DNA of 64,000 bases from Clostridium sp. CMCC3677 (lineage in GTDB: Bacteria > Bacillota > Clostridia > Clostridiales > Clostridiaceae), in NCBI RefSeq assembly GCF_023845585.1, contig NZ_JAMQHS010000009.1, forward strand, positions 62,001 through 126,000, written 5' to 3'. Position numbers and translations under genes: made by a program. The notes under the pieces are model-generated. The model searched no databases. It saw nothing but the letters and a program-made list of their open reading frames with translations, and had not been told where the DNA came from. This document shows, piece after piece, positions 8,678 through 18,021 of the stretch; the stretch's first letter is position 1, and every line of letters starts with the position of its first letter.

Positions 8678-9397
8678 ATGATAGGAATGAAATTACCAGG
8701 AAGTAAAAAGCTTAAATTAACAACATTAATAATATTGTTAGCAATAACATTATTAATATTAGTATTTGAAGGCATTAATAACAACAAGAAAGGTGATGTT
8801 ATTAACAAAGAAAGTATAGAAAATGCAGAGATTTTAGATGAAAATAATGTGAATTTAGATAAAGAATATGAAGATAGTAAGGAAGAGGGAAAAAGTAAGG
8901 TTGAGAATGAAAGAGAACGAGAATTATATAATGAAGCATATAATTTGTTTTTTTCAGGTGAATACAATAAATCTATTGAAAAATCAAATGAAATAATAAG
9001 CGAATTTCCAAGCAGTGCAAAAGGATACAATATAAGAGGAATAGCTAAATCTTATAATGAAAGTTTTGAATCTGGTATGAAAGATATAGATAAAGCTTTG
9101 GAATTTGAACCGCAATATGGGTATGCAGTTTTTAATAAGGCCTTAACTTATGAACTATATGGAAATCTAGATGAAGCATTATTGTGGTATAATAAAAATT
9201 TAGAGATAGAAAATTACATATGGACTTATTATGGGATAGCATCTATATATGGAAGAAGAGGAGATGCCCCAAATACTATAAAATATTTAAGTAAAGCAAT
9301 AGAAATAGATGAAGTTGTAAAAAAAGAAGCACAGGATGAAGCAGATTTTAATCCAGTAAGAGAATCTAAAGAATTTCAAGACTTAATTAATAATTAG
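8678..9397 (+). CDS. Membrane-anchored TPR protein
   Basis: This 239-residue protein has one N-terminal membrane segment (about residues 13-33), an acidic spacer (35-75) and three to four tetratricopeptide repeats. The repeats are recognisable as ELYNEAYNLFFSGEYNKSIEKS, AKGYNIRGIAKSYNESFESG, GYAVFNKALTYELYGNLDEA and YYGIASIYGRRGD. TPRs are protein-binding scaffolds; no catalytic domain is visible, and the partner is unknown. TAGGAG at 8665-8670 lies 7 bases from the ATG. The two-component system downstream is separated by a weak terminator, so a functional link is only possible. Confidence 0.75.
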   Translation: MIGMKLPGSKKLKLTTLIILLAITLLILVFEGINNNKKGDVINKESIENAEILDENNVNLDKEYEDSKEEGKSKVENERERELYNEAYNLFFSGEYNKSIEKSNEIISEFPSSAKGYNIRGIAKSYNESFESGMKDIDKALEFEPQYGYAVFNKALTYELYGNLDEALLWYNKNLEIENYIWTYYGIASIYGRRGDAPNTIKYLSKAIEIDEVVKKEAQDEADFNPVRESKEFQDLINN

Positions 9398-9398
9398 T

Positions 9399-9432
9399 AA
9401 ACTCAGTTTGTTCTATATGAGCAGAGTTTTTA
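9399..9432 (+). terminator. Weak terminator after the TPR gene
   Basis: AAACTC at 9399-9404 pairs with GAGTTT at 9424-9429, with imperfect inner pairing, and is followed by further T residues. Confidence 0.45.
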
Positions 9433-9474
9433 GTCTTATGTGTAAATAATATTAATATTGGGAGTTGATAAATT

Positions 9475-10167
9475 ATGTATAACGTATTGGTTGTAGATGA
9501 TGAAAAGGAAATAAGAGATGCCATTGAAATATATTTAAGAGGAGAAAATTTAAAAGTTTTTAAAGCAGCAGATGGATTAGAGGCATTAGAAATTCTTAAT
9601 AATGAAAAAATACATGTCATTGTATTAGATGTGATGATGCCTAAACTTGATGGAATAAGAACATGTTTAAAAATTAGGGAAACAGAAAATTTACCTATAA
9701 TTATGTTATCAGCAAAAGGTGAAGATTCGGATAAAATTCTTGGTTTAAATGTTGGAGCTGATGATTATATAATAAAACCATTTAATCACCTAGAATTAGT
9801 TGCTAGAGTAAAGTCTCAATTAAGGAGATATGATAAACCATTAAACATAGAAGATGAAGAACAAGTATTAACGGTGAAAGATTTAGTTATAGATACTGTA
9901 TCTAAGAGTATTACTGTACGAGGTGAAGAAATTAAAGTGACAGCTACAGAATACAAAATATTGCACTTATTAGCTTCAAATTTAGGCAAAGTGTTTTCTA
10001 TAAAAGAAATATATGAAAAAGTATGGGATGAACCATTTTATAAGAGTGAAAATACAGTTACTGTTCATATAAGAAGGATAAGAGAGAAAATAGAAATAAA
10101 CACAAAAGAGCCTGAATATATTAAGGTGGTGTGGGGCATTGGATATAAGATTGAAAAAGAAATTTAA
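9475..10167 (+). CDS. OmpR/PhoB-family response regulator
   Basis: This is a two-domain regulator of 230 residues. The receiver domain (1-115) carries the acidic pair D8-D9, the phospho-acceptor D52 in VLDVMMPK and the KPF motif near residue 101. The C-terminal winged-helix DNA-binding domain (about 130-228) has the typical TATEYKILHLLASNLGKVFS and VHIRRIREKI helices. GGGAG lies 9-10 bases upstream of the ATG. The sensor kinase gene overlaps its 3' end, so the two are translationally coupled. Target genes cannot be told from the sequence; the layout resembles the VanR/PhoP-like group. Confidence 0.92.
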   Translation: MYNVLVVDDEKEIRDAIEIYLRGENLKVFKAADGLEALEILNNEKIHVIVLDVMMPKLDGIRTCLKIRETENLPIIMLSAKGEDSDKILGLNVGADDYIIKPFNHLELVARVKSQLRRYDKPLNIEDEEQVLTVKDLVIDTVSKSITVRGEEIKVTATEYKILHLLASNLGKVFSIKEIYEKVWDEPFYKSENTVTVHIRRIREKIEINTKEPEYIKVVWGIGYKIEKEI

Positions 10168-11995
10168 AATTCACTTAAAAAGCTATTTAAAGGGAATATA
10201 TTTAATAGATATACTATTAATGATATTAATAACAGGAATGTTGTTTTCATCAGTTTTAGAATATAAAGATTTTATGAAGCAAAACAATAATTTAAGCTTA
10301 ATTAAATCTATATTTAATGAGAAAGAATATGAAACAAAAAAGCTTTATGAAGATAGTAAAGGATTTTCTCAAATAATATATGAAACTACAGATGGATTGT
10401 ATGATTTATTAACTGGAAGTAATGAAATAAAAGAAAAAATAGGACAGTTAATGAAATATTTTAATAATGATGTAGAGGAATATACTAGTCATTTTAAATT
10501 AAAAGATAATGTTTATTTTATAATTAGAAATAAGCATACTAAAGAATTATATACAAATGATCCTTTCTTAGATTCATCTATTAAATACATAAAGGAAAAT
10601 CAAATAGATGATTTATTAAACAATAGATTTAAGAAGCAAGGTGTAGTAAGCATCAAATTTGATAATGAAAAAGAGTATAATTACTTGGTAAGTAAGGGAT
10701 TAGTAAACTATTTAGATGATACAATCAAAAATTTTGAAGAAGTTTACTACACATCTACAGATACCTATAAACAAGAATTAATGAATATAAGAAAAGAAAT
10801 AATTAGTCTGTCTCTTTTATTATTAGTTTATGTATTTTTAATTATAAAAACAGTATTAATAATAGCAAGAAGAGGAAATAAGGAAGAGAAAATAAAATCA
10901 AATATATTAAACAGCGTAGTTTTTGTTATTAGAAATGGATTTAAATATAAAGAAACAAGTAAGACATTGTTATTATCTCTAGGAATAATAATAATAATAT
11001 TAATTACGTATCTTTATTTCTTAGCTACTGGTGGATATGAAAATAATATGTTTGTACGATTCTTTCAAACATATCCTTTTAAAGGAACTATTTTAATAAT
11101 AACAGGACTTATATTAATGGTGATATTTTCTGTCAAAAAGACATTAGATATTGCAATAATAAATGATGGTCTTAAGAAGCTAAATGAAGGAAATTTAGAT
11201 GAAGATATACCTGTTTTTGGTTCAATAACTATTAAAGAATTAATTAATAATATTAATTTAATAAAAGAAGGATATAAAAATTCTTTGTATGAAAGAGTTA
11301 AGGATGAAAAGCTAAAAACAGAATTAATATCAAACGTATCACATGATCTAAAAACTCCATTAACTTCAATAATAAATTATGTAAATATATTAAAAAATAA
11401 AGATATAACAGAGAATGAAAGAAAAGATTATTTAGCTATACTTGATTCAAAATCTTTAAAATTAAAATCATTAATTGATGATTTGTTTGAAATGTCAAAA
11501 ATAAATAGTGGAAAAATAACATTAAATAAAGATAAATTAGATATACTTTCACTGATACATCAAGGCATAGGCGAATATAGTTTTCTTTATGAATATAAGA
11601 ATATAAACTTTAAGGTTATTAGTAATGAAGAAGATATATTTATGGAGTTGGACGGAAAACTAATTTCTAGAGCATTAGAAAATATAATAATTAATGCTTT
11701 AAAATATTCATTAGACAATACTAGAGTTTATATAGAAATTGAAAAGTATGATGAGCGTGTCGAAATTATAGTTAAGAATATAGCAAATTATGAAATGGAC
11801 TTTGATGAAGAAGAGATATTTGAAAGATTCGCAAGAGCAGATAAATCTAGAAATTCAAGTGTTGAAGGTTCAGGATTAGGTCTTGCAATAACAAAAAGTA
11901 TAGTTGAACTACATGGTGGTAAAACTAAAATAGAAAGAGAAGGTGATATGTTTAAAATATATATAATATTACCTTTAAATAATAAAAGTTGTTAA
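10139..11995 (+). CDS. Membrane sensor histidine kinase
   Basis: This is the cognate kinase of the preceding regulator, about 618 residues. Hydrophobic segments lie at about 20-38, 222-245, 277-297 and 312-335, with an extracytoplasmic domain between the first two. No clear HAMP domain is visible. The HisKA motif NVSHDLKTPLTS places the phospho-accepting histidine at H402. The ATPase domain has N-box (ALENIIINALKYS), F-box (IFERFARADK) and G2-box (GSGLGLAI). There is no ATG near the start; the TTG at 10139 has GGTGGTGTGGGG just upstream and overlaps the regulator by 29 bases. A TTG at 10151 is also possible. Confidence 0.88.
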   Translation: MDIRLKKKFKIHLKSYLKGIYLIDILLMILITGMLFSSVLEYKDFMKQNNNLSLIKSIFNEKEYETKKLYEDSKGFSQIIYETTDGLYDLLTGSNEIKEKIGQLMKYFNNDVEEYTSHFKLKDNVYFIIRNKHTKELYTNDPFLDSSIKYIKENQIDDLLNNRFKKQGVVSIKFDNEKEYNYLVSKGLVNYLDDTIKNFEEVYYTSTDTYKQELMNIRKEIISLSLLLLVYVFLIIKTVLIIARRGNKEEKIKSNILNSVVFVIRNGFKYKETSKTLLLSLGIIIIILITYLYFLATGGYENNMFVRFFQTYPFKGTILIITGLILMVIFSVKKTLDIAIINDGLKKLNEGNLDEDIPVFGSITIKELINNINLIKEGYKNSLYERVKDEKLKTELISNVSHDLKTPLTSIINYVNILKNKDITENERKDYLAILDSKSLKLKSLIDDLFEMSKINSGKITLNKDKLDILSLIHQGIGEYSFLYEYKNINFKVISNEEDIFMELDGKLISRALENIIINALKYSLDNTRVYIEIEKYDERVEIIVKNIANYEMDFDEEEIFERFARADKSRNSSVEGSGLGLAITKSIVELHGGKTKIEREGDMFKIYIILPLNNKSC

Positions 11996-12014
11996 TAAAT
12001 AAAATTTATTGATT

Positions 12015-12057
12015 AAGTGGTTAATTCATAGTAAATTAGAGATTAACCACTTTTTTT
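12015..12057 (+). terminator. Terminator of the two-component operon
   Basis: Perfect 11-bp arms, AAGTGGTTAAT (12015-12025) and ATTAACCACTT (12042-12052), are followed by a T-run. Confidence 0.8.
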
Positions 12058-12081
12058 ATAAATAAATATGATTTTTGGCGT

Positions 12082-12180
12082 TTTACAATTATCATATTTG
12101 GAATTATACTATAAACATTGAAAAACGATATGTTGTATATTAAATTTGATTAATAAATAGATGTACACTATATATAGTAG
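12082..12180 (+). promoter_or_regulatory. nrd promoter and NrdR-box-like operator
   Basis: TTTACA (12082-12087) and TATACT (12105-12110) are 17 bases apart and form a plausible promoter. Downstream, ACACTATATATAGTAG (12165-12180) closely matches the 16-bp NrdR box. NrdR normally uses two boxes; I could not find a convincing second one. The box covers the first in-frame ATG (12161), which argues for the later start of the reductase gene. Confidence 0.6.
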
Positions 12181-12196
12181 AGGAGCGGAAATATTG

Positions 12197-14422
12197 ATGT
12201 TAAAGAAACTTTGTGATTTAGCAATAGAGGGAATTAAAGATAATGATGGTACGTATACAAAAGAAAAACTATTGAAGGCGTTAGAACATATAATAAGAGA
12301 TGGTATGGATGTTAATGATATTAGAAAATCTTTAATTCAGGTTTCTTTAGACTTAACAAGTGATATGGAACCTAATTGGCAGTATGCAGCATCAACAATA
12401 TATATACACGAGCTTTACGATAAAGTAAGAAAAAATAGAAATTTATATGCAAGTAAAAATTTATATGATAATTACTATGAATTTATTACAGAATTAACAG
12501 AGAGAAATCTTTATGGGGAGTATATTCTAGAAAATTATTCTAAGGAAGATATCTTAGAATTAGAAAAAGAAATTAAACCAGAAAGAGATTTTATTTTTAA
12601 CTATAGTGGAATAGATCTTGTGGCTAAAAGATATTTAGTTCAAGATTTTAATAGAAAAGTTATAGAACTTCCACAACAAATGTTTATGGGAATTGCTATG
12701 CATCTTGCTATTCCAGAAGTTAAAGAAAAAAGAGTATATTGGGCAAAAAGATTTTACAATGTTTTAAGCGAGCTTAAAGCAACAATGGCAACTCCTACTA
12801 TGTCAAATGCAAGAAAGCCTTTTTATCAATTAAGTTCTTGTTTTGTTGATACTGTTGATGATAGTTTAGAGGGAATATATAAGTCATTAGATAATTTTGC
12901 TAAGGTATCAAAATTTGGCGGTGGAATGGGAATATATATAGGCAAAATAAGATCGTTAGGTTCACCTATTAGAGGCTTTAAAGGAGCATCAGGGGGCGTA
13001 ATTCCGTGGGTAAAATTATTTAATGATACAGCAATTGCAGTAGATCAATTAGGTGTTAGAAATGGATCAGTTGCAATTTGGCTTGATGCTTGGCATAAAG
13101 ATATACCTGAATTTTTACAAATTAGAACTAATAATGGTGATGATAGAAAAAAAGCACATGATGTATTTCCAGGAGTTTGTTATCCAGATTTATTTTGGAA
13201 ACTTGCTGAAGAAGATGTAGATAATGATTGGTATATGATGTGTCCACATGAGATAAAAAACGCAAAAGGATATTCTCTTGAAGACTTCTATGGTGAAGAA
13301 TGGGAAGAAAAATATTTTGAATGTGTTAAAGATGAGAAAATAGAAAAAAGAATCATTAAAATTAAGGATTTAGTAAGATTAATAATTAAAAGTGCAGCAG
13401 AAACAGGAGCACCTTTTGCATTCTTTAGAGATAATGCAAATAAGATGAATCCTAATAAGCATAAGGGAATTATATATTCTTCAAATTTATGTACAGAAAT
13501 TATGCAAAACATGAGTGCTATGAAAGTTAATGGAGATACTATTATTAAGGAAAATGATAAATACAATGTAGTACAAAATATAGAAGCTGGAGATTTTGTT
13601 GTATGTAACCTTTCATCTCTAGTACTTGGAAATATAGATGTTCTTAATGATGAGGAATTAGAATGTGTTGTGGAAACACAAATAAGAGCTATGGATAATG
13701 TAATTGATTTAAATTATTATTCAGTTCCATTTGCTGAAATAACTAATAAAAGATATAGAGGAATTGGACTTGGAACTAGCGGATATCATCATATGCTAGC
13801 TAACAATAAAATACATTGGACAGAAGAAAAGCATAGAACATTTGTTGATAAAGTGTATGAAAAAATAAATTATTATTCAATAAAGGCTAGTATGAATTTA
13901 TCTAAAGAAAAAGGAAAATACGAGCTCTTTGAAGGATCAGATTGGGACAATGGAAATTACTTTGAATTAAGAGATTATAATGATGAAAAATGGATTGATT
14001 TAAAGCAAGAGGTTAAAGAGTTTGGTATGAGAAATGGGTACTTAATTGCAGTAGCTCCAAATGGCTCAACAGCTACAATTGCAGGAACTTCTGAAGGAAT
14101 TGATCCTATAATGGCTAGATTTTATTTAGAAGAAAAGAAAGGAAGTATAATTCCTAAGACTGCACCAAACCTATCTGAAGACAATTACTGGTATTATAAT
14201 ACAGCCTATAATTTAGAACAAGGTTGGTGCGTAGAAATGAATGGTGTTAGACAAAGACATATTGATCAAGGTCAATCATTTAACTTATATATAACAACTC
14301 AGTATACAATGAGACAAATTATGAATTTATATATAAAAGCATGCAAATGTGGAGTTAAATCTATATATTACGTAAGATCAAAATCACTAGAAGTAACAGA
14401 ATGTGAAAGTTGTTCAGCGTAA
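12197..14422 (+). CDS. nrdA: Class I ribonucleoside-diphosphate reductase, large (alpha) subunit
   Basis: The catalytic subunit of class I ribonucleotide reductase converts ribonucleoside diphosphates to deoxy forms. The protein is about 741 residues. The active-site motif SNLCTEI contains C432, matching the conserved N-x-C-x-E triad. The early FYQLSSCF supplies one redox cysteine, the late YYVRSK region gives the radical-transfer tyrosines, and the tail CESCSA gives the shuttle cysteine pair. I see no clear ATP-cone pattern in the N-terminal 90 residues, so dATP shut-off may be absent. The frame opens at 12161, but AGGAG at 12180-12184 favours the ATG at 12197 (TTG at 12194 is possible). The small-subunit gene follows after 73 bases. 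Confidence 0.93.
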   Translation: MLKKLCDLAIEGIKDNDGTYTKEKLLKALEHIIRDGMDVNDIRKSLIQVSLDLTSDMEPNWQYAASTIYIHELYDKVRKNRNLYASKNLYDNYYEFITELTERNLYGEYILENYSKEDILELEKEIKPERDFIFNYSGIDLVAKRYLVQDFNRKVIELPQQMFMGIAMHLAIPEVKEKRVYWAKRFYNVLSELKATMATPTMSNARKPFYQLSSCFVDTVDDSLEGIYKSLDNFAKVSKFGGGMGIYIGKIRSLGSPIRGFKGASGGVIPWVKLFNDTAIAVDQLGVRNGSVAIWLDAWHKDIPEFLQIRTNNGDDRKKAHDVFPGVCYPDLFWKLAEEDVDNDWYMMCPHEIKNAKGYSLEDFYGEEWEEKYFECVKDEKIEKRIIKIKDLVRLIIKSAAETGAPFAFFRDNANKMNPNKHKGIIYSSNLCTEIMQNMSAMKVNGDTIIKENDKYNVVQNIEAGDFVVCNLSSLVLGNIDVLNDEELECVVETQIRAMDNVIDLNYYSVPFAEITNKRYRGIGLGTSGYHHMLANNKIHWTEEKHRTFVDKVYEKINYYSIKASMNLSKEKGKYELFEGSDWDNGNYFELRDYNDEKWIDLKQEVKEFGMRNGYLIAVAPNGSTATIAGTSEGIDPIMARFYLEEKKGSIIPKTAPNLSEDNYWYYNTAYNLEQGWCVEMNGVRQRHIDQGQSFNLYITTQYTMRQIMNLYIKACKCGVKSIYYVRSKSLEVTECESCSA

Positions 14423-14495
14423 TAATTTTCTTAATGTATAGGAACGTATAGAAATTTTAATTTGCCTTATATTTAATGAAATGGGAGAAAAGAAT

Positions 14496-15530
14496 ATGGA
14501 AGTAAAGAAAAAACCACTTTTTAATGAATTTGGAGATAGAGATCCTAGATTAAAGAGAGTGATAAATGGAAACACAACTAATTTAAATGATTTTAATAAT
14601 ATGAAATACACTTGGGCATCTGACTGGTATAGACAAGGAATGAATAATTTTTGGATACCAGAGGAAATAAATTTAGCACAAGATTTAAAAGATTATAAAA
14701 AACTTTTACCAGAGGAAAGAACAGCTTATGATAAGATATTGTCATTTTTAATATTTTTAGATTCTATACAAACAGCTAATTTAAGTAATATAAATAGTTA
14801 TATTACTGCAAGTGAAATAAATTTATGTTTAACTATTCAAAGCTTCCAAGAAGCTGTTCATTCTCAGAGTTACAGCTATATGCTTGACAGCATATGCTCA
14901 CCAGAAGAGAGAAATGAAATACTGTATCAATGGAAAGATGATGAAATTTTACTAAAGAGAAACAAGTTTATAGGCGATTTATATAATGAGTTTATAAATA
15001 ATCCTAGTGAATATAACTTAATAAAAACGTTAATGGCTAATTATATATTGGAGGGTATTTACTTTTATTCAGGATTTATGTTCTTTTATAATTTAGAGAG
15101 AAATGGAAAGATGCCCGGTTCAGCTCAAGAAATTAGATACATAAATAGAGATGAAAATACTCATTTATGGTTATTTAGAAATATAATAAAAGAATTACAA
15201 AGTGAAAATTCAGAAAGTTTTACAGATGATTTAAAAAATGAACTTAGAGAAATGATGCGTATAGGTGTTGAGAATGAAATACTATGGGGGCATTACGTAA
15301 TAGGAGATAAAATTCAAGGAATAAATAAAAAATTAATTGAAGATTATATAAAATATTTAGGAAATAAGAGACTAAAAGAAATAGGCTTAGACGTGCTATT
15401 TCAAGGCTATGAAAGCAATCCAGCTACATGGGTTGATATTGTGGCCAATTCTAATTCTGTAAAAACTGATTTTTTCGAAGCTAAATCGACAGCTTACGCA
15501 AAAGTTTCCACTTTAATTGATGATTTATAA
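14496..15530 (+). CDS. nrdB: Class I ribonucleoside-diphosphate reductase, small (beta) subunit
   Basis: The diiron radical-generating partner of the large subunit, 344 residues. Metal ligands and radical site are in order: an aspartate in FLDSIQ, E119 and H122 in QEAVHSQSYSY, the tyrosyl-radical candidate Y126 four residues after H122, then the glutamate of YILEGIYFYSG and the E/H of RDENTHLW. Presence of the tyrosine argues for a Tyr-radical (Ia/Ib-like) rather than a class Ic enzyme. The in-frame ATG at 14481 lies within the ribosome site GGGAGAAAAG, so the ATG at 14496 is the likely start. Class I enzymes need oxygen or an activase such as NrdI; no nrdI is in the window. Confidence 0.92.
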   Translation: MEVKKKPLFNEFGDRDPRLKRVINGNTTNLNDFNNMKYTWASDWYRQGMNNFWIPEEINLAQDLKDYKKLLPEERTAYDKILSFLIFLDSIQTANLSNINSYITASEINLCLTIQSFQEAVHSQSYSYMLDSICSPEERNEILYQWKDDEILLKRNKFIGDLYNEFINNPSEYNLIKTLMANYILEGIYFYSGFMFFYNLERNGKMPGSAQEIRYINRDENTHLWLFRNIIKELQSENSESFTDDLKNELREMMRIGVENEILWGHYVIGDKIQGINKKLIEDYIKYLGNKRLKEIGLDVLFQGYESNPATWVDIVANSNSVKTDFFEAKSTAYAKVSTLIDDL

Positions 15531-15722
15531 GAAATTTTGTGAATTTTTGAAATATTTTTTTAGAAAGTTAGCAATATGCTATTAAATATTTTAAAACTTA
15601 TGTTATAATAACTAAAGTTAGAATTTTAAATCTAGAAGTTATCCTAAAATAACATAATAGATTAACAATAATAGATTAAGTTATAAAACAACAATTTTAA
15701 ATATCGAGGAGGAGTTTTAGAG

Positions 15723-17342
15723 ATGAAAAGAGGTATTGCTGCATCTAAGGGATATGCAATAGGAAAAGTGTTTTTAACTGAAAATGAAGAAATAGTTATA
15801 ACTGACGCGTCAGTTAGTGATATAGTGAGTGAAAAAGAAAAATTACAAAAAGCATTAGATAATTCTAAATCACAATTAGAAGCTATTAAAGATAAAGCTG
15901 AAAAAGAAATGGGAGCAGAAAAGGCTGCTGTTTTTGAAGCTCATATTACATTGTTAGATGATCCAGAATTTACTGGAGCAATGATGAGTGAAATAGAAAT
16001 GAATAGTACTAATGGGTTAAAAGCTATAGAAAATGTTACAAATAGTTTTGTAACTATATTTGAATCTATGGATAATGATTACATGAGAGAAAGAGCTGCA
16101 GATATAAAAGATGTATCTAAGAGAATAATATCTAATTTTGCAGGTAAAGGCGGAGATGCTTTTGCAATTAATGAAAACAACACTGTAATCGTTGCTCATG
16201 ATTTAACTCCATCTGATACTGCTCAATTAGATAGAAGTAAAGTAGTAGGATTTATTACTAATATAGGTGGAAGAACTTCACATGCAGCTATTATGGCTAG
16301 AACATTAGAGATACCAGCTGTACTTGGCTTAGGTGATATTACAAGTAGTGTTAAAACTGGAGATATGATTATAGTTGACGGATTAACTGGAGATGTAATT
16401 CTAAACCCTTCAGAAGACGTTTTAGTAGAATATAGAGCTAAACAAGAAAAGTTCAAAGCAGAACAAGAAGAATTAAAGAAATTAATAGATGTAAAGACAA
16501 CAACTAAATCTGGTAGAAGAATAGAAGTTTGTGGAAATATAGGTAAGCCAGAAGATGTACTTAGTGTTGTATCAAATGGTGGAGATGGTGTAGGATTATT
16601 CAGAACTGAATTCTTATACATGGACAGAGATAGTGCTCCAACAGAAGATGAACAATTTGAAAGTTATAAATTTGTTCTTGAAAAGATGGAAGGTAAGCAA
16701 GTTGTTATAAGAACTCTTGACATTGGTGGAGATAAGACTCTTCCATATTTACCATTACCAGAAGAAATGAATCCATTCTTAGGATATAGAGCAATAAGAC
16801 TTTGTTTAGATAGAAAAGAAATCTTTAAGGTTCAATTAAGAGCATTATTAAGAGCTTCTATATATGGTAATCTTTGTGTTATGTTCCCTATGATTTCAGG
16901 TTTAGAAGAATTCTTACAAGCTAAAGAAGTAGTTGAAGAATGTAAAGCTGAATTAAAAGCAGAAGGAAAAGAATATTCAGAAGTAATTCAATGGGGTATA
17001 ATGGTTGAAATCCCTGCAGCAGCAGTTTATGCTGATGAATTAGCTAAACATGTTGATTTCTTCTCAATAGGAACAAATGATTTAATTCAATATACATTAG
17101 CAGCTGATAGAATGAGCGAAAAAGTTTCATATCTTTATAATCCAATGCATCCAGCAGTACTTAGATTAATAAAAATGACTATAGATGGTGCACATAAACA
17201 CGGAAAATGGGTTGGAATGTGTGGAGAAATGGCTGGAGATGAAGCAGCTATCCCAACATTAGTTGAATATGGATTAGATGAGTTCTCAATGAGTGCTACA
17301 TCAATCTTAAATGCTAAGAAAATAATGTTAGAACAAGAATAA
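15723..17342 (+). CDS. ptsI: Phosphoenolpyruvate-protein phosphotransferase (PTS enzyme I)
   Basis: Enzyme I takes phosphate from PEP and passes it to HPr, starting the sugar PTS relay. The protein is 539 residues, slightly shorter than the usual 570-575. The phosphohistidine is H187 in GGRTSHAAIMAR. The PEP-binding TIM barrel shows GVGLFRTEFLYMDR, RTLDIGGDKTLPY, GIMVEIPAA, SIGTNDLIQY and the catalytic cysteine motif MCGEMAGD. GAGGAGG precedes the ATG. HPr (ptsH) is not adjacent. It would phosphorylate the alpha-glucoside EIICB at 47-49 kb indirectly. Confidence 0.95.
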   Translation: MKRGIAASKGYAIGKVFLTENEEIVITDASVSDIVSEKEKLQKALDNSKSQLEAIKDKAEKEMGAEKAAVFEAHITLLDDPEFTGAMMSEIEMNSTNGLKAIENVTNSFVTIFESMDNDYMRERAADIKDVSKRIISNFAGKGGDAFAINENNTVIVAHDLTPSDTAQLDRSKVVGFITNIGGRTSHAAIMARTLEIPAVLGLGDITSSVKTGDMIIVDGLTGDVILNPSEDVLVEYRAKQEKFKAEQEELKKLIDVKTTTKSGRRIEVCGNIGKPEDVLSVVSNGGDGVGLFRTEFLYMDRDSAPTEDEQFESYKFVLEKMEGKQVVIRTLDIGGDKTLPYLPLPEEMNPFLGYRAIRLCLDRKEIFKVQLRALLRASIYGNLCVMFPMISGLEEFLQAKEVVEECKAELKAEGKEYSEVIQWGIMVEIPAAAVYADELAKHVDFFSIGTNDLIQYTLAADRMSEKVSYLYNPMHPAVLRLIKMTIDGAHKHGKWVGMCGEMAGDEAAIPTLVEYGLDEFSMSATSILNAKKIMLEQE

Positions 17343-17357
17343 TATTTTAATATATGA

Positions 17358-17387
17358 AAGAGATGGAGTTTTACTCCATCTTTTTTG
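17358..17387 (+). terminator. ptsI terminator
   Basis: AGATGGAG (17361-17368) and CTCCATCT (17374-17381) pair around a short loop and are followed by a T-run. Confidence 0.85.
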
Positions 17388-17484
17388 TTATATAGAAAAT
17401 TATAGGAATTTTTAAACTAATAATATAGTTTATTTAGTGATAAAATAATTAGTATTGAAATTTATAATGGATGGAGGTTTATAT

Positions 17485-18018
17485 ATGAATAAAATTTTGG
17501 AAATGTTTATATCATTTTTTAAAATTGGAGCTTTTACATTTGGTGGAGGATATGCAATGATTCCATTAATTGAAGAAGAAGTTGTTAATAAAAAGAACTG
17601 GCTTACTAAAGAAGAATTTATGGATTTCTTGATTGTATCTCAAAGTCTACCAGGAGCTTTAGCTATTAACTGTTCTGCATTTATTGGACAGAAAATAGGG
17701 GGAATACTTGGAGAGTTAGTAGCTATCCTAGCAGTAACATTACCATCATTTTTTATAATAATTTTAATTGCTACCTTTTTTATGCAGTTTAGAGATAATT
17801 ATTTTGTAAATTTAGCTTTTAAGGGAATAAATGCAGCTGTTCCTATGCTAGTTTTATTTGGTGTAATAAGTTTATCAAAGGGTGTACAAAAAAATGTAAG
17901 AACGTTAATTATGATAATAGTTGCACTTATAGCATTAATGGCATTTAATATTCATCCTGTAATTGTTATTTTAGTATCAGCAATATATGGAATGATATTT
18001 TTAAGAGAGCAGGTATAG
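17485..18018 (+). CDS. chrA: Short-chain chromate transporter-family protein (first of a pair)
   Basis: This 177-residue protein is one CHR domain (PF02417) with about five or six membrane helices and the family motif FFKIGAFTFGGGYAMIPLIEEE at the N-terminus, then SQSLPGALAINCSAFIG. Two such half-size proteins normally work together. The native substrate in anaerobes may be an oxyanion such as sulfate rather than chromate. The frame opens at 17455, but GGAGG at 17473-17477 points to the ATG at 17485. The partner gene starts three bases after its stop. Confidence 0.85.
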   Translation: MNKILEMFISFFKIGAFTFGGGYAMIPLIEEEVVNKKNWLTKEEFMDFLIVSQSLPGALAINCSAFIGQKIGGILGELVAILAVTLPSFFIIILIATFFMQFRDNYFVNLAFKGINAAVPMLVLFGVISLSKGVQKNVRTLIMIIVALIALMAFNIHPVIVILVSAIYGMIFLREQV

Positions 18019-18021
18019 AGA

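Noticed and set aside
8650..9030. A 126-codon reverse-strand frame opposite the TPR gene
   Set aside because: It is the complement of a well-supported gene, with Ser/Leu/Phe-rich low-complexity composition typical of antisense frames in AT-rich DNA.
10139..11995. HAMP domain in the sensor kinase
   Set aside because: The stretch between the last membrane helix and HisKA has a short FGSITIKEL-type segment but not a clear HAMP pattern, so I did not call it.
15531..15722. Terminator after nrdB
   Set aside because: The T-rich tract has no convincing stem, so no terminator was called. A TATAAT at 15604 lacks a good -35 box.
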